Source: Thermodesulfovibrionales bacterium (GTDB lineage: Bacteria; Nitrospirota; Thermodesulfovibrionia; Thermodesulfovibrionales; SM23-35). From it: 47,686 nucleotides of DNA. Below are positions 39,635 to 47,686 of the stretch, in pieces. The translations under genes were made by a program, and so were the position numbers. The stretch spans positions 40,403-88,088 of the forward strand of contig JASEEX010000001.1 of assembly GCA_030019415.1 (NCBI GenBank), read 5' to 3'. The notes below the pieces were generated by a model. That model ran no database searches. It worked only from the letters and a program-made list of their open reading frames with translations, and was not told the DNA's origin. The stretch's first letter is position 1; the number at the start of each line of letters is the position of its first letter.

Positions 39635-40789
39635 TTAACCTGCTTTGGTCACAATTTCAACCCCCTTTTCTGCATGCTTTGTAAAGACCATTGCTACAGT
39701 TCTATAGACCATGTGAGCCATCTTTGAGTAAGGGGCATAGGCGAAGAGAAAGAAGACAAATACAAGATGCAGGAAATATACGGGATATGCCAGGACCGCC
39801 ACCTCAGCCAACCTCAGGCACTGTGCAGCCATCCCTGTTACAGCAATAGCAGCTATGACAACTATGAGGAGCCAGTCAAAATAACTCCCAATACCTGCCT
39901 TTTCCTTGTTTCTGCTTCTGTAAATCACAACAAGGGTAATGCCTATTAAAAGTCCCAGGGCGCCTGCATTTCCAAGCCATTTCATAGGGTCTGTCAGTGG
40001 ATAAGGTGACTCCCGGTGAAGTACATATAAATAAAATACCCCCCAGGCGGCTGTAATAGCAAGACCTATAAAGCTATAAAAAACTAAAAAGTGTGATATC
40101 TTTCTTTCCTTTGTTAATTCACATTTTTCAAATCTTTTGTGTGCCAATATTTCCCCTATTATAGAAGCAATAGTACCTAAGATACTACCTGCAGCTAATA
40201 TCTGCCCCTTTTTATCTACGCTCATATCCTTCCAGTATCGTCGGATTCCCATAACAAAGGAAAATACTACAAAGGCAGATACTGCTATATAAATAACCTC
40301 AATATATATCTCAGGCATAAACTTTGCGTACACTATCCCTCCATCTTCCCCCCTCGGTATGGCAGTAAGATTAAGGTTCCCGAGTAATGCAAGGACAATA
40401 AACAGGACCACTACCGGGATTGCAAAGAGGAGAACGAGAAATTGTGGTTTACCAACAGCCTTTCCTAAGAAACTTGGAAAAGAGTAATGCTCAATAGCCA
40501 GTTTTCTTACTGCTCCAAGGACTTCTCCTGGCTTTGCACCTCTTGGACAGTAGGCAGTACAATCGCTACACTGGTGGCAGAGCCACACATCAGGGTTGCT
40601 TATAAGTCTGTCCTTTAAACCCCATTGTGCATAGATCATCTCTTTTCTCGGGAATGGTTTATCATCAGGAGCTAAGTTGCATACAACAGAACATGTTGCA
40701 CACTGAAAACATTTTTTCAGGGATTCACCTCCCGAGGCTATGACATCCTTTACAAAGCCTAAATCAGGACTTATAACTTGCTCTGCCAT
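39635..40789 (-). CDS. qmoC: Quinone-interacting membrane-bound oxidoreductase subunit C
   Basis: CFQCATCSVVCNLAPDDKPFPRKEMIYAQWGL...CHQCSDCTAYCPRGAKPGEVLGAVRK followed by membrane cytochrome b-like region. Confidence 0.92.
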   Translation of the reverse strand: MAEQVISPDLGFVKDVIASGGESLKKCFQCATCSVVCNLAPDDKPFPRKEMIYAQWGLKDRLISNPDVWLCHQCSDCTAYCPRGAKPGEVLGAVRKLAIEHYSFPSFLGKAVGKPQFLVLLFAIPVVVLFIVLALLGNLNLTAIPRGEDGGIVYAKFMPEIYIEVIYIAVSAFVVFSFVMGIRRYWKDMSVDKKGQILAAGSILGTIASIIGEILAHKRFEKCELTKERKISHFLVFYSFIGLAITAAWGVFYLYVLHRESPYPLTDPMKWLGNAGALGLLIGITLVVIYRSRNKEKAGIGSYFDWLLIVVIAAIAVTGMAAQCLRLAEVAVLAYPVYFLHLVFVFFLFAYAPYSKMAHMVYRTVAMVFTKHAEKGVEIVTKAG

Positions 40790-40816
40790 CCCTTATACCT
40801 CCTATACATTTCAAAT

Positions 40817-40919
40817 CACCAATAACCAAGCACCAATAACCAAAAAGTTAAATTCCAATCATTAAAATCTAAATAGCCAATTATTTTTTTGTTTGGAACT
40901 TGGAATTTGGTTATTGGTC
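40817..40919. repeat. Inverted pair of 7-nt tandem arrays between qmoB and qmoC
   Basis: caccaataaccaagcaccaataaccaa (40817-40843) and tttggaacttggaatttggttattggtc (40892-40919); accaataaccaa is the reverse complement of ttggttattggt. Confidence 0.85.
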
Positions 40920-40928
40920 ATTCCCACC

Positions 40929-43130
40929 TTAGAATCCCTTATACGGATTAGGGCCAAACTCCTTCAATTTTTCTATGAAGCTGTCTAATACCTCTGGTAC
41001 TTTGTAATATTCTGAGATAGATATCTGTTCCATTTGAGCCCTTCCAGACTCAAGCTTTAATCTGTCCAGTGTTTCGGCGACCTTCGAAAGCCTGATTTTA
41101 GCCAGATGGCTTCCTGTAGCAAAATGGCACTGGTAATCTTCGCCGTATTGACATCCCAGAATAAGTATCCCATCAACACCTTTTGAGAGGGCATCGGCCA
41201 CCCATACCAGGTTCATTGAGCCTGCGCATCTTAATGGAACAACCCTTACAAAGGGGGTATACTGAAGGCGGCTGATTCCCGCCATATCCAGCGCTGGATA
41301 GGCATCATTCTCACAGGCGAAAACTATAGCCCTCGGTTTCTCCTCTTCTTCAGGAACCTCTATATTCTTGACCATTGTTCCTATTATGTCAACTGAGTAA
41401 TTCTTAAAGCTGATAATCCTTTCAGGGCATGCACCCAGACAGATTGCACAACGTCTACAACGTGTAGGATTGTAGATTGGATTTGCCTTTTCATCTTCAT
41501 TTATTGCCCCAAAGGGACACTCCTCTGTACATCTCTTACACTGGGTACATTTTTGCATAAAGAAATCTGCAAAGGAAATATCTCCAGCCCTTGGATGCAC
41601 TGCCTCTCCCCTTGATGTTAATTCAATGCATTGGATTGCCTTAAGGGCTACCCCTGTTGCGTCTTCGATAGTAGAGGGGATATCCATAGGTGACCTCACA
41701 GGACCAGCGGCATAAACACCTGTTCTTCGGGTTTCATAGGGGAAGCAGATGAAGTTCGAGTCAGGGTATCCATAAGCCAAAGAGGGAAGCTCTCCTCCCT
41801 GCCTGTAATCAAGGTTTAAGGTATCTGTTTCAATCATAACATAGGGGATGAACTCATCACCGGGTTTTACCCCTGGCGGAAGTTCCTCTTCCCCTAAGGC
41901 AGTTACAGGAACCGTACCTATGGCAAGAATAGCAAGGTCAACATTTAACAGAATTTTTTCTCCAATTAAGGTATTTTCAGCCTCTACTATTAAATTCTTA
42001 TTCTCATCCTCTGTAATTCCTTTAACATCTCCTTTTGTCAAAAATACTCCCGGATCGTTCTGGATACTCTTATAGAAATATTCATAATGGCCTGGTGTCC
42101 TCATGTCTCTGTAAATTATATAAACCTTTGAATCAGGGTCTTGATTCCTTACATACTTTGCCTGTTTTAGAGACTCCATACAGCAGGTTGCTGAACAGTA
42201 AGGTAGATGATTCTCATCTCTCTGTCCTGCGCAAAGTATAAAGGCAACACTTCTTGCAGGCTTACCATCGGAGGGGCGTACAATTTGCCCCTTTGAGGCC
42301 ATTTCCTCCATCATGATATTGGTTATTACATTGGGATAACTGCCAAAACCGAGATGGGTAATCTTTGTGGCATCGTAGGGCACGGTCCCAGCGGCCATGA
42401 CTATGGCTCCTGCTCTAAAGCTCTCGATCTTGCCATTTGTTTTGACAGTTACATCGTACATGCCGGGACCACCAACTACCCTTTCAACTAATGAAGAGGT
42501 GTAGATCTTGATCTTTGGATTTTGTTGAATTTCTTTAATCAAGTCTTTAATAAATGGCTCCTCCAGGTCTGTATAAGGGGGTTTTGTAGGTGTCTGCTTG
42601 TAGAGCTTTGCCATCCAGCCACCGAGGGAATCGCTCTTTTCCACAAGGTAGACATCATAACCTGCCTTGGCCGCTTCATTGGCAGCAGTAATTCCAGCAA
42701 GACCGCCTCCAACAACCAGCACGTTTTTAGAGAGATCTTCTACTTTATAGGGTTCTGGGGCCTCCATCTTCTGCATCTTTAGAATTCCCATCCTTATATA
42801 GTCTTCAGCCATCATCTGTGTGTCCTCATTGTTCGGTGGGTGGGTCCAGACGACACCTTCCCTTAGGTTGACCCTTTCCACAAGCGGGATACCAAGATCA
42901 AAGATATCATAGTTTACACGAGGAGAACAGGCAGCTATGACTACGGCGTTTACGCCTTCAGCAGCCATGTCATTTTTGATGAAATCAACACCTTCTTTCT
43001 GACACAGGGATGGATGGGTCTTAACAACAGGGGCCTTCATCTTAGTGGCAACTTTCACTAATTGATCTATATCGAGGGCCTTCCCGATTTCGCAATCAGC
43101 GCATATATATAGTCCTATCTTTTTCTCCAT
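40929..43130 (-). CDS. qmoB: Quinone-interacting membrane-bound oxidoreductase subunit B (HdrA-like + MvhD-like)
   Basis: VLVVGGGLAGITAANEAAKAGYDVYLVEK; CTQCKRCTEECPFGAINED; C-term VPLRCAGSMNLVWVADALSKGVDGILILGCQYGEDYQCHFATGS. Confidence 0.94.
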   Translation of the reverse strand: MEKKIGLYICADCEIGKALDIDQLVKVATKMKAPVVKTHPSLCQKEGVDFIKNDMAAEGVNAVVIAACSPRVNYDIFDLGIPLVERVNLREGVVWTHPPNNEDTQMMAEDYIRMGILKMQKMEAPEPYKVEDLSKNVLVVGGGLAGITAANEAAKAGYDVYLVEKSDSLGGWMAKLYKQTPTKPPYTDLEEPFIKDLIKEIQQNPKIKIYTSSLVERVVGGPGMYDVTVKTNGKIESFRAGAIVMAAGTVPYDATKITHLGFGSYPNVITNIMMEEMASKGQIVRPSDGKPARSVAFILCAGQRDENHLPYCSATCCMESLKQAKYVRNQDPDSKVYIIYRDMRTPGHYEYFYKSIQNDPGVFLTKGDVKGITEDENKNLIVEAENTLIGEKILLNVDLAILAIGTVPVTALGEEELPPGVKPGDEFIPYVMIETDTLNLDYRQGGELPSLAYGYPDSNFICFPYETRRTGVYAAGPVRSPMDIPSTIEDATGVALKAIQCIELTSRGEAVHPRAGDISFADFFMQKCTQCKRCTEECPFGAINEDEKANPIYNPTRCRRCAICLGACPERIISFKNYSVDIIGTMVKNIEVPEEEEKPRAIVFACENDAYPALDMAGISRLQYTPFVRVVPLRCAGSMNLVWVADALSKGVDGILILGCQYGEDYQCHFATGSHLAKIRLSKVAETLDRLKLESGRAQMEQISISEYYKVPEVLDSFIEKLKEFGPNPYKGF

Positions 43131-43132
43131 TT

Positions 43133-44404
43133 TTACCTCCTCACTCCGCCTGAGGCGGATTGAATAGCCTTGAGGGCTGCAGCTGTAGCCGTCTGGACAG
43201 ATGAGTAGACATCAATTGGCTTTAAGGAACAACCAGCGGCGTACATCCCGGCTACTCCAGTATTTAATAAAATGAACCCATCTGTATCGTAAGATACACC
43301 TGCAGGAATCTTCGATTCTCTTGTGATGGGAGCCATGCCTGTAGCAAGCACAACCATATCTGCCTTCTCATGAATCTTCTGTAATGTTAGGGCATCCTCT
43401 GCGGTAACTGTAAGGTCCCTTGTAGTAGGGTCTTCCTCTATCTTGGCGACCTTACCTTTAATAAACTTTATCTTTTCGTCCTTCAGGGCCTTCATATAAA
43501 CTCTTTCAGCCCTTGCTGGTGCACGAATGTCGATATAAAATACAAATATTTCTGCTTCAGGATATTGTTCCCTGATATAGGTAGCCTGTTTCATTGAGGC
43601 AAGGCAACATACATAGGAGCAGTATGGAAGGTGATTTTCATCTCTTGAGCCAGCACACTGGACAAAGGCTATCCTTGAGGGCTCTTTTCCATCAGAGGGG
43701 CGAAGGATCTTACCTTTAGTAGGGCCATTTTGAGAGGCAAGCCTTTCCATCATCATGTTGGTTATGACATTTTGATACGTCCCGAATCCGAGATTGTCAA
43801 TTTTTGTGGCATCGTAGGGGTTCCAGCCTGTAGCCCAGACAATAGAACCTACCTTTAGTGAAAGGCTCTGGGGCTTCATATTGAGGTCAATGGCGTTATA
43901 TGTGCATACCTCCACACATTTGTTACATTTTTCTTTCGTGCAATATTTTTCATCAATAACATATCTCAGAGGAAAGGAAAAATCATGGGGAAGATATATA
44001 GCCTTTGTCTTATCCATACCGAAATTAAACTCATTTGGTCTTTCTATAAGGCATGCCTCAACACAGGCGTTACAGGCAGTACAATTTTCGTTCACAAAGC
44101 GGGGCTCCAGCCTTATTGTTACATCAAAGTCTCCCTCCGTGCCAGAAATCTTTTCGACTTCTGCCATGGTGTAAAATTTTACCCTCGGATTATTTTTGAT
44201 TCTTCTGAAATTTATTTCCAGACCGCAATTTGGTGGGCATAACTTCGGAAAATATTTATTAAGCTGGTTTACCCTTCCACCAAGATAGGGGTTCTTCTCA
44301 ATGAGAGTGACCTCATAACCAACCTCGGCTGCCTCCACAGCGGTGGTTATTCCACTTATTCCTCCACCCACAACTAATATGCTTTTCGTTTTCTCCACTG
44401 CCAT
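43133..44404 (-). CDS. qmoA: Quinone-interacting membrane-bound oxidoreductase subunit A (HdrA-like)
   Basis: SILVVGGGISGITTAVEAAEVGYEVTLIEKNPYLGGRVNQLNKYFPKLCPPNCGLEINFRRI; adjacent to qmoBC. Confidence 0.94.
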   Translation of the reverse strand: MAVEKTKSILVVGGGISGITTAVEAAEVGYEVTLIEKNPYLGGRVNQLNKYFPKLCPPNCGLEINFRRIKNNPRVKFYTMAEVEKISGTEGDFDVTIRLEPRFVNENCTACNACVEACLIERPNEFNFGMDKTKAIYLPHDFSFPLRYVIDEKYCTKEKCNKCVEVCTYNAIDLNMKPQSLSLKVGSIVWATGWNPYDATKIDNLGFGTYQNVITNMMMERLASQNGPTKGKILRPSDGKEPSRIAFVQCAGSRDENHLPYCSYVCCLASMKQATYIREQYPEAEIFVFYIDIRAPARAERVYMKALKDEKIKFIKGKVAKIEEDPTTRDLTVTAEDALTLQKIHEKADMVVLATGMAPITRESKIPAGVSYDTDGFILLNTGVAGMYAAGCSLKPIDVYSSVQTATAAALKAIQSASGGVRR

Positions 44405-44564
44405 GCTATACCTCCATAAATATTTATGTTCTTAAAAGCACTCGGAAATTTCAAACACTAGACTGGTATTTGGACGCAATTTAAACATAGTTTTCCTCCT
44501 ATTGGTATAGAAGTTTAGGTATATTAATTAACATGAAATCGTGAATATTTGTCAATAAAAAAAT

Positions 44565-44581
44565 GAGAGGTGACGCCTCCC
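44565..44581 (-). terminator. Possible weak rho-independent terminator after the HsdR_N-like gene
   Basis: Minus strand gggaggcgtcacctctc then atttttttattg. Confidence 0.45.
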
Positions 44582-44603
44582 AGTTTCAAAACTATAAAAA
44601 TAG

Positions 44604-45122
44604 CTAATAATCACATTCTGAGGGACACTTGATTGATTCAAATGCCAGATAGATTCTTTTTTCCATCTCTATTCTCTTCTCCGGGAGCCTTTTGAATTCC
44701 ATGCCTTTTAGTATCTCAAGGATCTGGCTCTTTGAAGGTATAGCCTCTAAACCGTTGCCGATTACTTCACCGGATATAGTGTCCAGAACCTCTGCATCCT
44801 CTCCATTGGTGACAACAGTAAATGGGATTTGATAAATATCAAGGATCCTTGCACAGGACAGAACCTCTCTCTCCCTCGATACTAATGAACCACGAGCGCA
44901 TTTTATGACCATGAATATCTTTTCTTCAACGCTTACAACAAGGTCAACCTTTGATCTGTTTATTTCTTCGCCTAAGACAATTTCGAATTCCCTGTCAACC
45001 TCGATATCAAATTTTGAATAACCCTTCTCTTCAATCAGAAGTCGTTCTATACCCTGTCTGATCCTTTCATCATCTGTATCAATGAATAACTGCCCTGTTA
45101 TAAAATCGCATATATCTGACAT
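44604..45122 (-). CDS. Type I restriction HsdR N-terminal-domain-like protein (orphan, degenerate nuclease motif)
   Basis: EYxF-like DIEVDREFEIVLGEEINRSKVDLVVSVEEKIFMVIKCARGSLVSREREVLSCARILD; small single-domain protein. Confidence 0.6.
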   Translation of the reverse strand: MSDICDFITGQLFIDTDDERIRQGIERLLIEEKGYSKFDIEVDREFEIVLGEEINRSKVDLVVSVEEKIFMVIKCARGSLVSREREVLSCARILDIYQIPFTVVTNGEDAEVLDTISGEVIGNGLEAIPSKSQILEILKGMEFKRLPEKRIEMEKRIYLAFESIKCPSECDY

Positions 45123-45145
45123 TTTATTTTCTATATTCTTTCTTT

Positions 45146-45180
45146 ACCCCGTTAGAAGGCCCCGTCCTTTCTAACGGGGT
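45146..45180. repeat. REP-like palindrome overlapping the 3' end of the YkgJ-like gene
   Basis: accccgttagaa...ttctaacggggt; encodes the C-terminal residues HPVRKDGAF*. Confidence 0.75.
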
Positions 45181-45979
45181 GAACCTTTAATGTTTCCTCG
45201 AGCATCAAAATATATTTCAGATATTTAAATCCGAACTTCATCAGTGCGATCTCATCTGCCTTTATCTTCTTGACTTCTTCCTTATCAATATCAAGGATAT
45301 CGAGAAATTTGCTCTCAAAAATAAATCTTCTGAACCTATCTATATCATAACTTGCCATGTAAAGCATGGACTGCTTCTTTGAGTCGAGTTTGGGTTGACC
45401 CGGGGTGTCCCTCCTCAACTGGATCTCCTTCCACTCACTGTTCATTTCATCATAGAGGTCAACGCCCTGGTCAATCCTCCATGTCTCAATGGTCCACTCT
45501 TTGTCTTCCTGAAAGCCGAGACAATTCGGTTCCCTGATAAAGAAATAGAATTCCTTATTTATGGTCGCACTACTCCGTAGTGCGCCATTTACCGGCCCTT
45601 TCTCTGAGCCCTTTATCATAAGACCCTGGCCGACGGGATAATATCGACAGTTAGCAGGCCGGTCTTCATAAATACTACAGCCCTCGGGTGTAACAAAGGG
45701 ACATTTCCCTTCATCATCATCCATCATCTTAAGCACTGCATAAGGATGTGAGGACTTTTCATCAATATGAGTGTAAGTGTATTTCCTGAGGAACTCTTCT
45801 GAAGAAATTCCCAACCTCTTTTTCATCCTTAGGATGTCATAAGGAGTTAGGAGTATATCTGTAAGTTTACAGCATTTATTAAAACAACTGATACCTTTAT
45901 GACACCTGAACTTGAATTTAGAATTCAATGTTCGCTCAATAGGTTCTACAAACTTCATATTTAGTAGTAACATAGTCAT
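45152..45979 (-). CDS. YkgJ-family Cys-cluster (putative zinc/iron-chelating) protein
   Basis: CHKGISCFNKCCKLTDILLTPYDILRMKKRL...CPFVTPEGCSIYEDRPANCRYYPVG. Confidence 0.85.
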   Translation of the reverse strand: MTMLLLNMKFVEPIERTLNSKFKFRCHKGISCFNKCCKLTDILLTPYDILRMKKRLGISSEEFLRKYTYTHIDEKSSHPYAVLKMMDDDEGKCPFVTPEGCSIYEDRPANCRYYPVGQGLMIKGSEKGPVNGALRSSATINKEFYFFIREPNCLGFQEDKEWTIETWRIDQGVDLYDEMNSEWKEIQLRRDTPGQPKLDSKKQSMLYMASYDIDRFRRFIFESKFLDILDIDKEEVKKIKADEIALMKFGFKYLKYILMLEETLKVHPVRKDGAF

Positions 45980-46019
45980 AACCTCCTAATTATATCATTA
46001 TTATATCATTCCCGCATCT

Positions 46020-47582
46020 TCAGTACTTTGCATAAGCACCAAAACTTTTCCCCACTGCTATCCGGGGAATGTCTTTTTCATCCTCAACCTCAACAAAGGT
46101 AACAGAGACAGGAAGTTTTTCTTTCAAAAGCCTATAACTTTCTTGAAATCTCTTGTCTTCTTTTACATCACATTTAATCCAGATAATAGTCAGTCTATCT
46201 TTAAAGCTGGAGAAATAGTTAAGAACCTTATAGATATTGTCAATTCCTGCATCTGTCAACAAGATATAATCAATTCCTTTTTCATTGTCCTTAATTTTGA
46301 GCATATATTGCTTGAGGTCATCAAGATGAAGCGTTGTTCCTCCTCCCTGGTATACCTTTAGCATATTATATACTCTATCCCCATCTCTTGTTGGCTCAAG
46401 CTCAAGGTTTCTGTCTGAGAAATTTATTACCCCTACCTTTGAACCATGCTCAAGATAATTCTTAGCAATAGCAAAGGCCCCAAGCACTGCATAGGAGATT
46501 TCTATGTCTGGATTTCGCATACTTCCTGAGGAATCTATGATTACCACTGCATCAGGGATAGATATTTCTTTATACCCTTCGAACTCCTCAAGTTCATACT
46601 TTTTTGAAAGCCCTGGAAGAACCTTCCCGTAACTTTCAACAGGACTGAAAGTGTCGATACTGTCATCTAACTCAAAATCTTTTATCTCATTGGGGTAGAG
46701 TGAGCCTTTTTTTGAAAATGCCTCTATGCGAACTGTGTAGCGTTGAGCCCTATTCTTGTACCAGCCAATATCTGACCTTTCAAGGTCTTTAACGAGGGAC
46801 TCCCTACCCGGGCTGATTCCTATACTCCTTTCCACTGTACCAGCGAGCTCCTTTAAAACCTCCCCAGCAATTTTTCTATATTCTTGTGGGTCGAACTCCC
46901 TGGCGATTTCCCTCATCGCTCTGTTAACTTCCTCTGAAGTAAAGTCACCTAAGGAAAAGATGCTAAATGGGAACATGGTCCTTTCATCCGCCAAACCTCC
47001 TATTATGTGAGAAAATCGCTTTATGTTGCTTTTAAGTCTGGCCTGGCTTGTATCAAGGAAGTCTATTTCGGAAAGCTCTTCTAATTTTCCCTTGAGTTCT
47101 CCTTCAGGCTCTGCTGTACCGAAATCTAAGCCGGTAACCTTTTGGCAGAAGCTCCTCAGGAGCTGGTCGGTCTTGCTTGCGACTGGCACTTCTTGATAAA
47201 CAGTAGCGACCTCCTCCAAGCCCTTGTTAATTATTAAATCTAGATTTGTAACGGTGTCATCATAAAGATTCCTTACTATATTTTTGTTAAATATCTCACC
47301 AAGCCAGTGATATTCTAATATTATAGTCTTTGCATCATAGGGATGTTTTGCCCAGTGATTTAGCTCGTGATGGAAAGCACCAAGCAAGGCCCTTTCACTC
47401 AATCTTTTGACAAGACTCTCCCCAATCAAGATTTTGTGCCTACGGCCAGAAAAATCTATCTGGCTTGTTGGAACATTGGAAACCTCTACCCTTGAGATAG
47501 GCGGATAGTATAAATCTTTCCTGGCTTGCTTGAAGACTCTATTTATTGTGTCTATCCCATCTTTATACTTAGTCCTCATCAT
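46020..47582 (-). CDS. VWA-domain protein with N-terminal zincin-like HHELNH region
   Basis: GAFHHELNHWAKHPYD (HExxH) and MIDAS AVVIDSSGSMRNPDIEISYAVLGAFAIAKNYL. Confidence 0.82.
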   Translation of the reverse strand: MMRTKYKDGIDTINRVFKQARKDLYYPPISRVEVSNVPTSQIDFSGRRHKILIGESLVKRLSERALLGAFHHELNHWAKHPYDAKTIILEYHWLGEIFNKNIVRNLYDDTVTNLDLIINKGLEEVATVYQEVPVASKTDQLLRSFCQKVTGLDFGTAEPEGELKGKLEELSEIDFLDTSQARLKSNIKRFSHIIGGLADERTMFPFSIFSLGDFTSEEVNRAMREIAREFDPQEYRKIAGEVLKELAGTVERSIGISPGRESLVKDLERSDIGWYKNRAQRYTVRIEAFSKKGSLYPNEIKDFELDDSIDTFSPVESYGKVLPGLSKKYELEEFEGYKEISIPDAVVIIDSSGSMRNPDIEISYAVLGAFAIAKNYLEHGSKVGVINFSDRNLELEPTRDGDRVYNMLKVYQGGGTTLHLDDLKQYMLKIKDNEKGIDYILLTDAGIDNIYKVLNYFSSFKDRLTIIWIKCDVKEDKRFQESYRLLKEKLPVSVTFVEVEDEKDIPRIAVGKSFGAYAKY

Positions 47583-47686
47583 CTTCAGTTACAAAAATAT
47601 TATAACTGCTAATGCGAATAAATTCATGGAGGCGAATTGCCTCATCAAAAATCTATATAAAACTGAATCGTTGCCTCATTTAAAAA

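Noticed and set aside
40929-44404. Methanogen-type heterodisulfide reductase (HdrABC)
   Set aside because: The third subunit has a Fe-S plus cytochrome b-like membrane architecture (QmoC) and the second carries an MvhD-like C-terminus, matching QmoABC better.

Overview
This 47.7 kb chromosomal window comes from an anaerobe that looks like a sulfate-reducing Nitrospirota (inferred from gene content only). Left to right it holds: a truncated coiled-coil protein with a nonapeptide repeat; a Wzz-like protein; a degraded PAP2-like gene; F0 ATPase a and c genes; a MerR regulator with a Cys/Trp-rich tail; phosphomannomutase; PBP1A; groESL with a perfect CIRCE; rhomboid; DUF523; a 13-heme cytochrome plus cytochrome b; a formate dehydrogenase/NuoEF/Nfn-like block; pntAB; an 11-gene nuo operon lacking nuoEFG; an AICAR transformylase without the IMP cyclohydrolase domain; a zincin-like membrane protein; H+-pyrophosphatase; qmoABC without aprAB; and an HsdR_N / YkgJ / VWA gene group. 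The best non-obvious observations are: (1) an unannotated ~453 bp MITE-like element (11044-11496) with 22-bp terminal inverted repeats and a perfect 9-bp direct repeat flanking it, lying against the DUF523 promoter; (2) five arrays of about four 7-nt units (4x7 = 28 nt), one inside the phosphomannomutase coding sequence and two forming an inverted pair between qmoB and qmoC; (3) a probable +1 frameshift near 36.48 kb hiding a conserved C-terminus (YILMLEETLK) also found in the YkgJ-like protein; (4) a formate/ferredoxin/NAD(P) redox block facing a NADH-module-less complex I. No tRNA, rRNA or CRISPR array was recognised.
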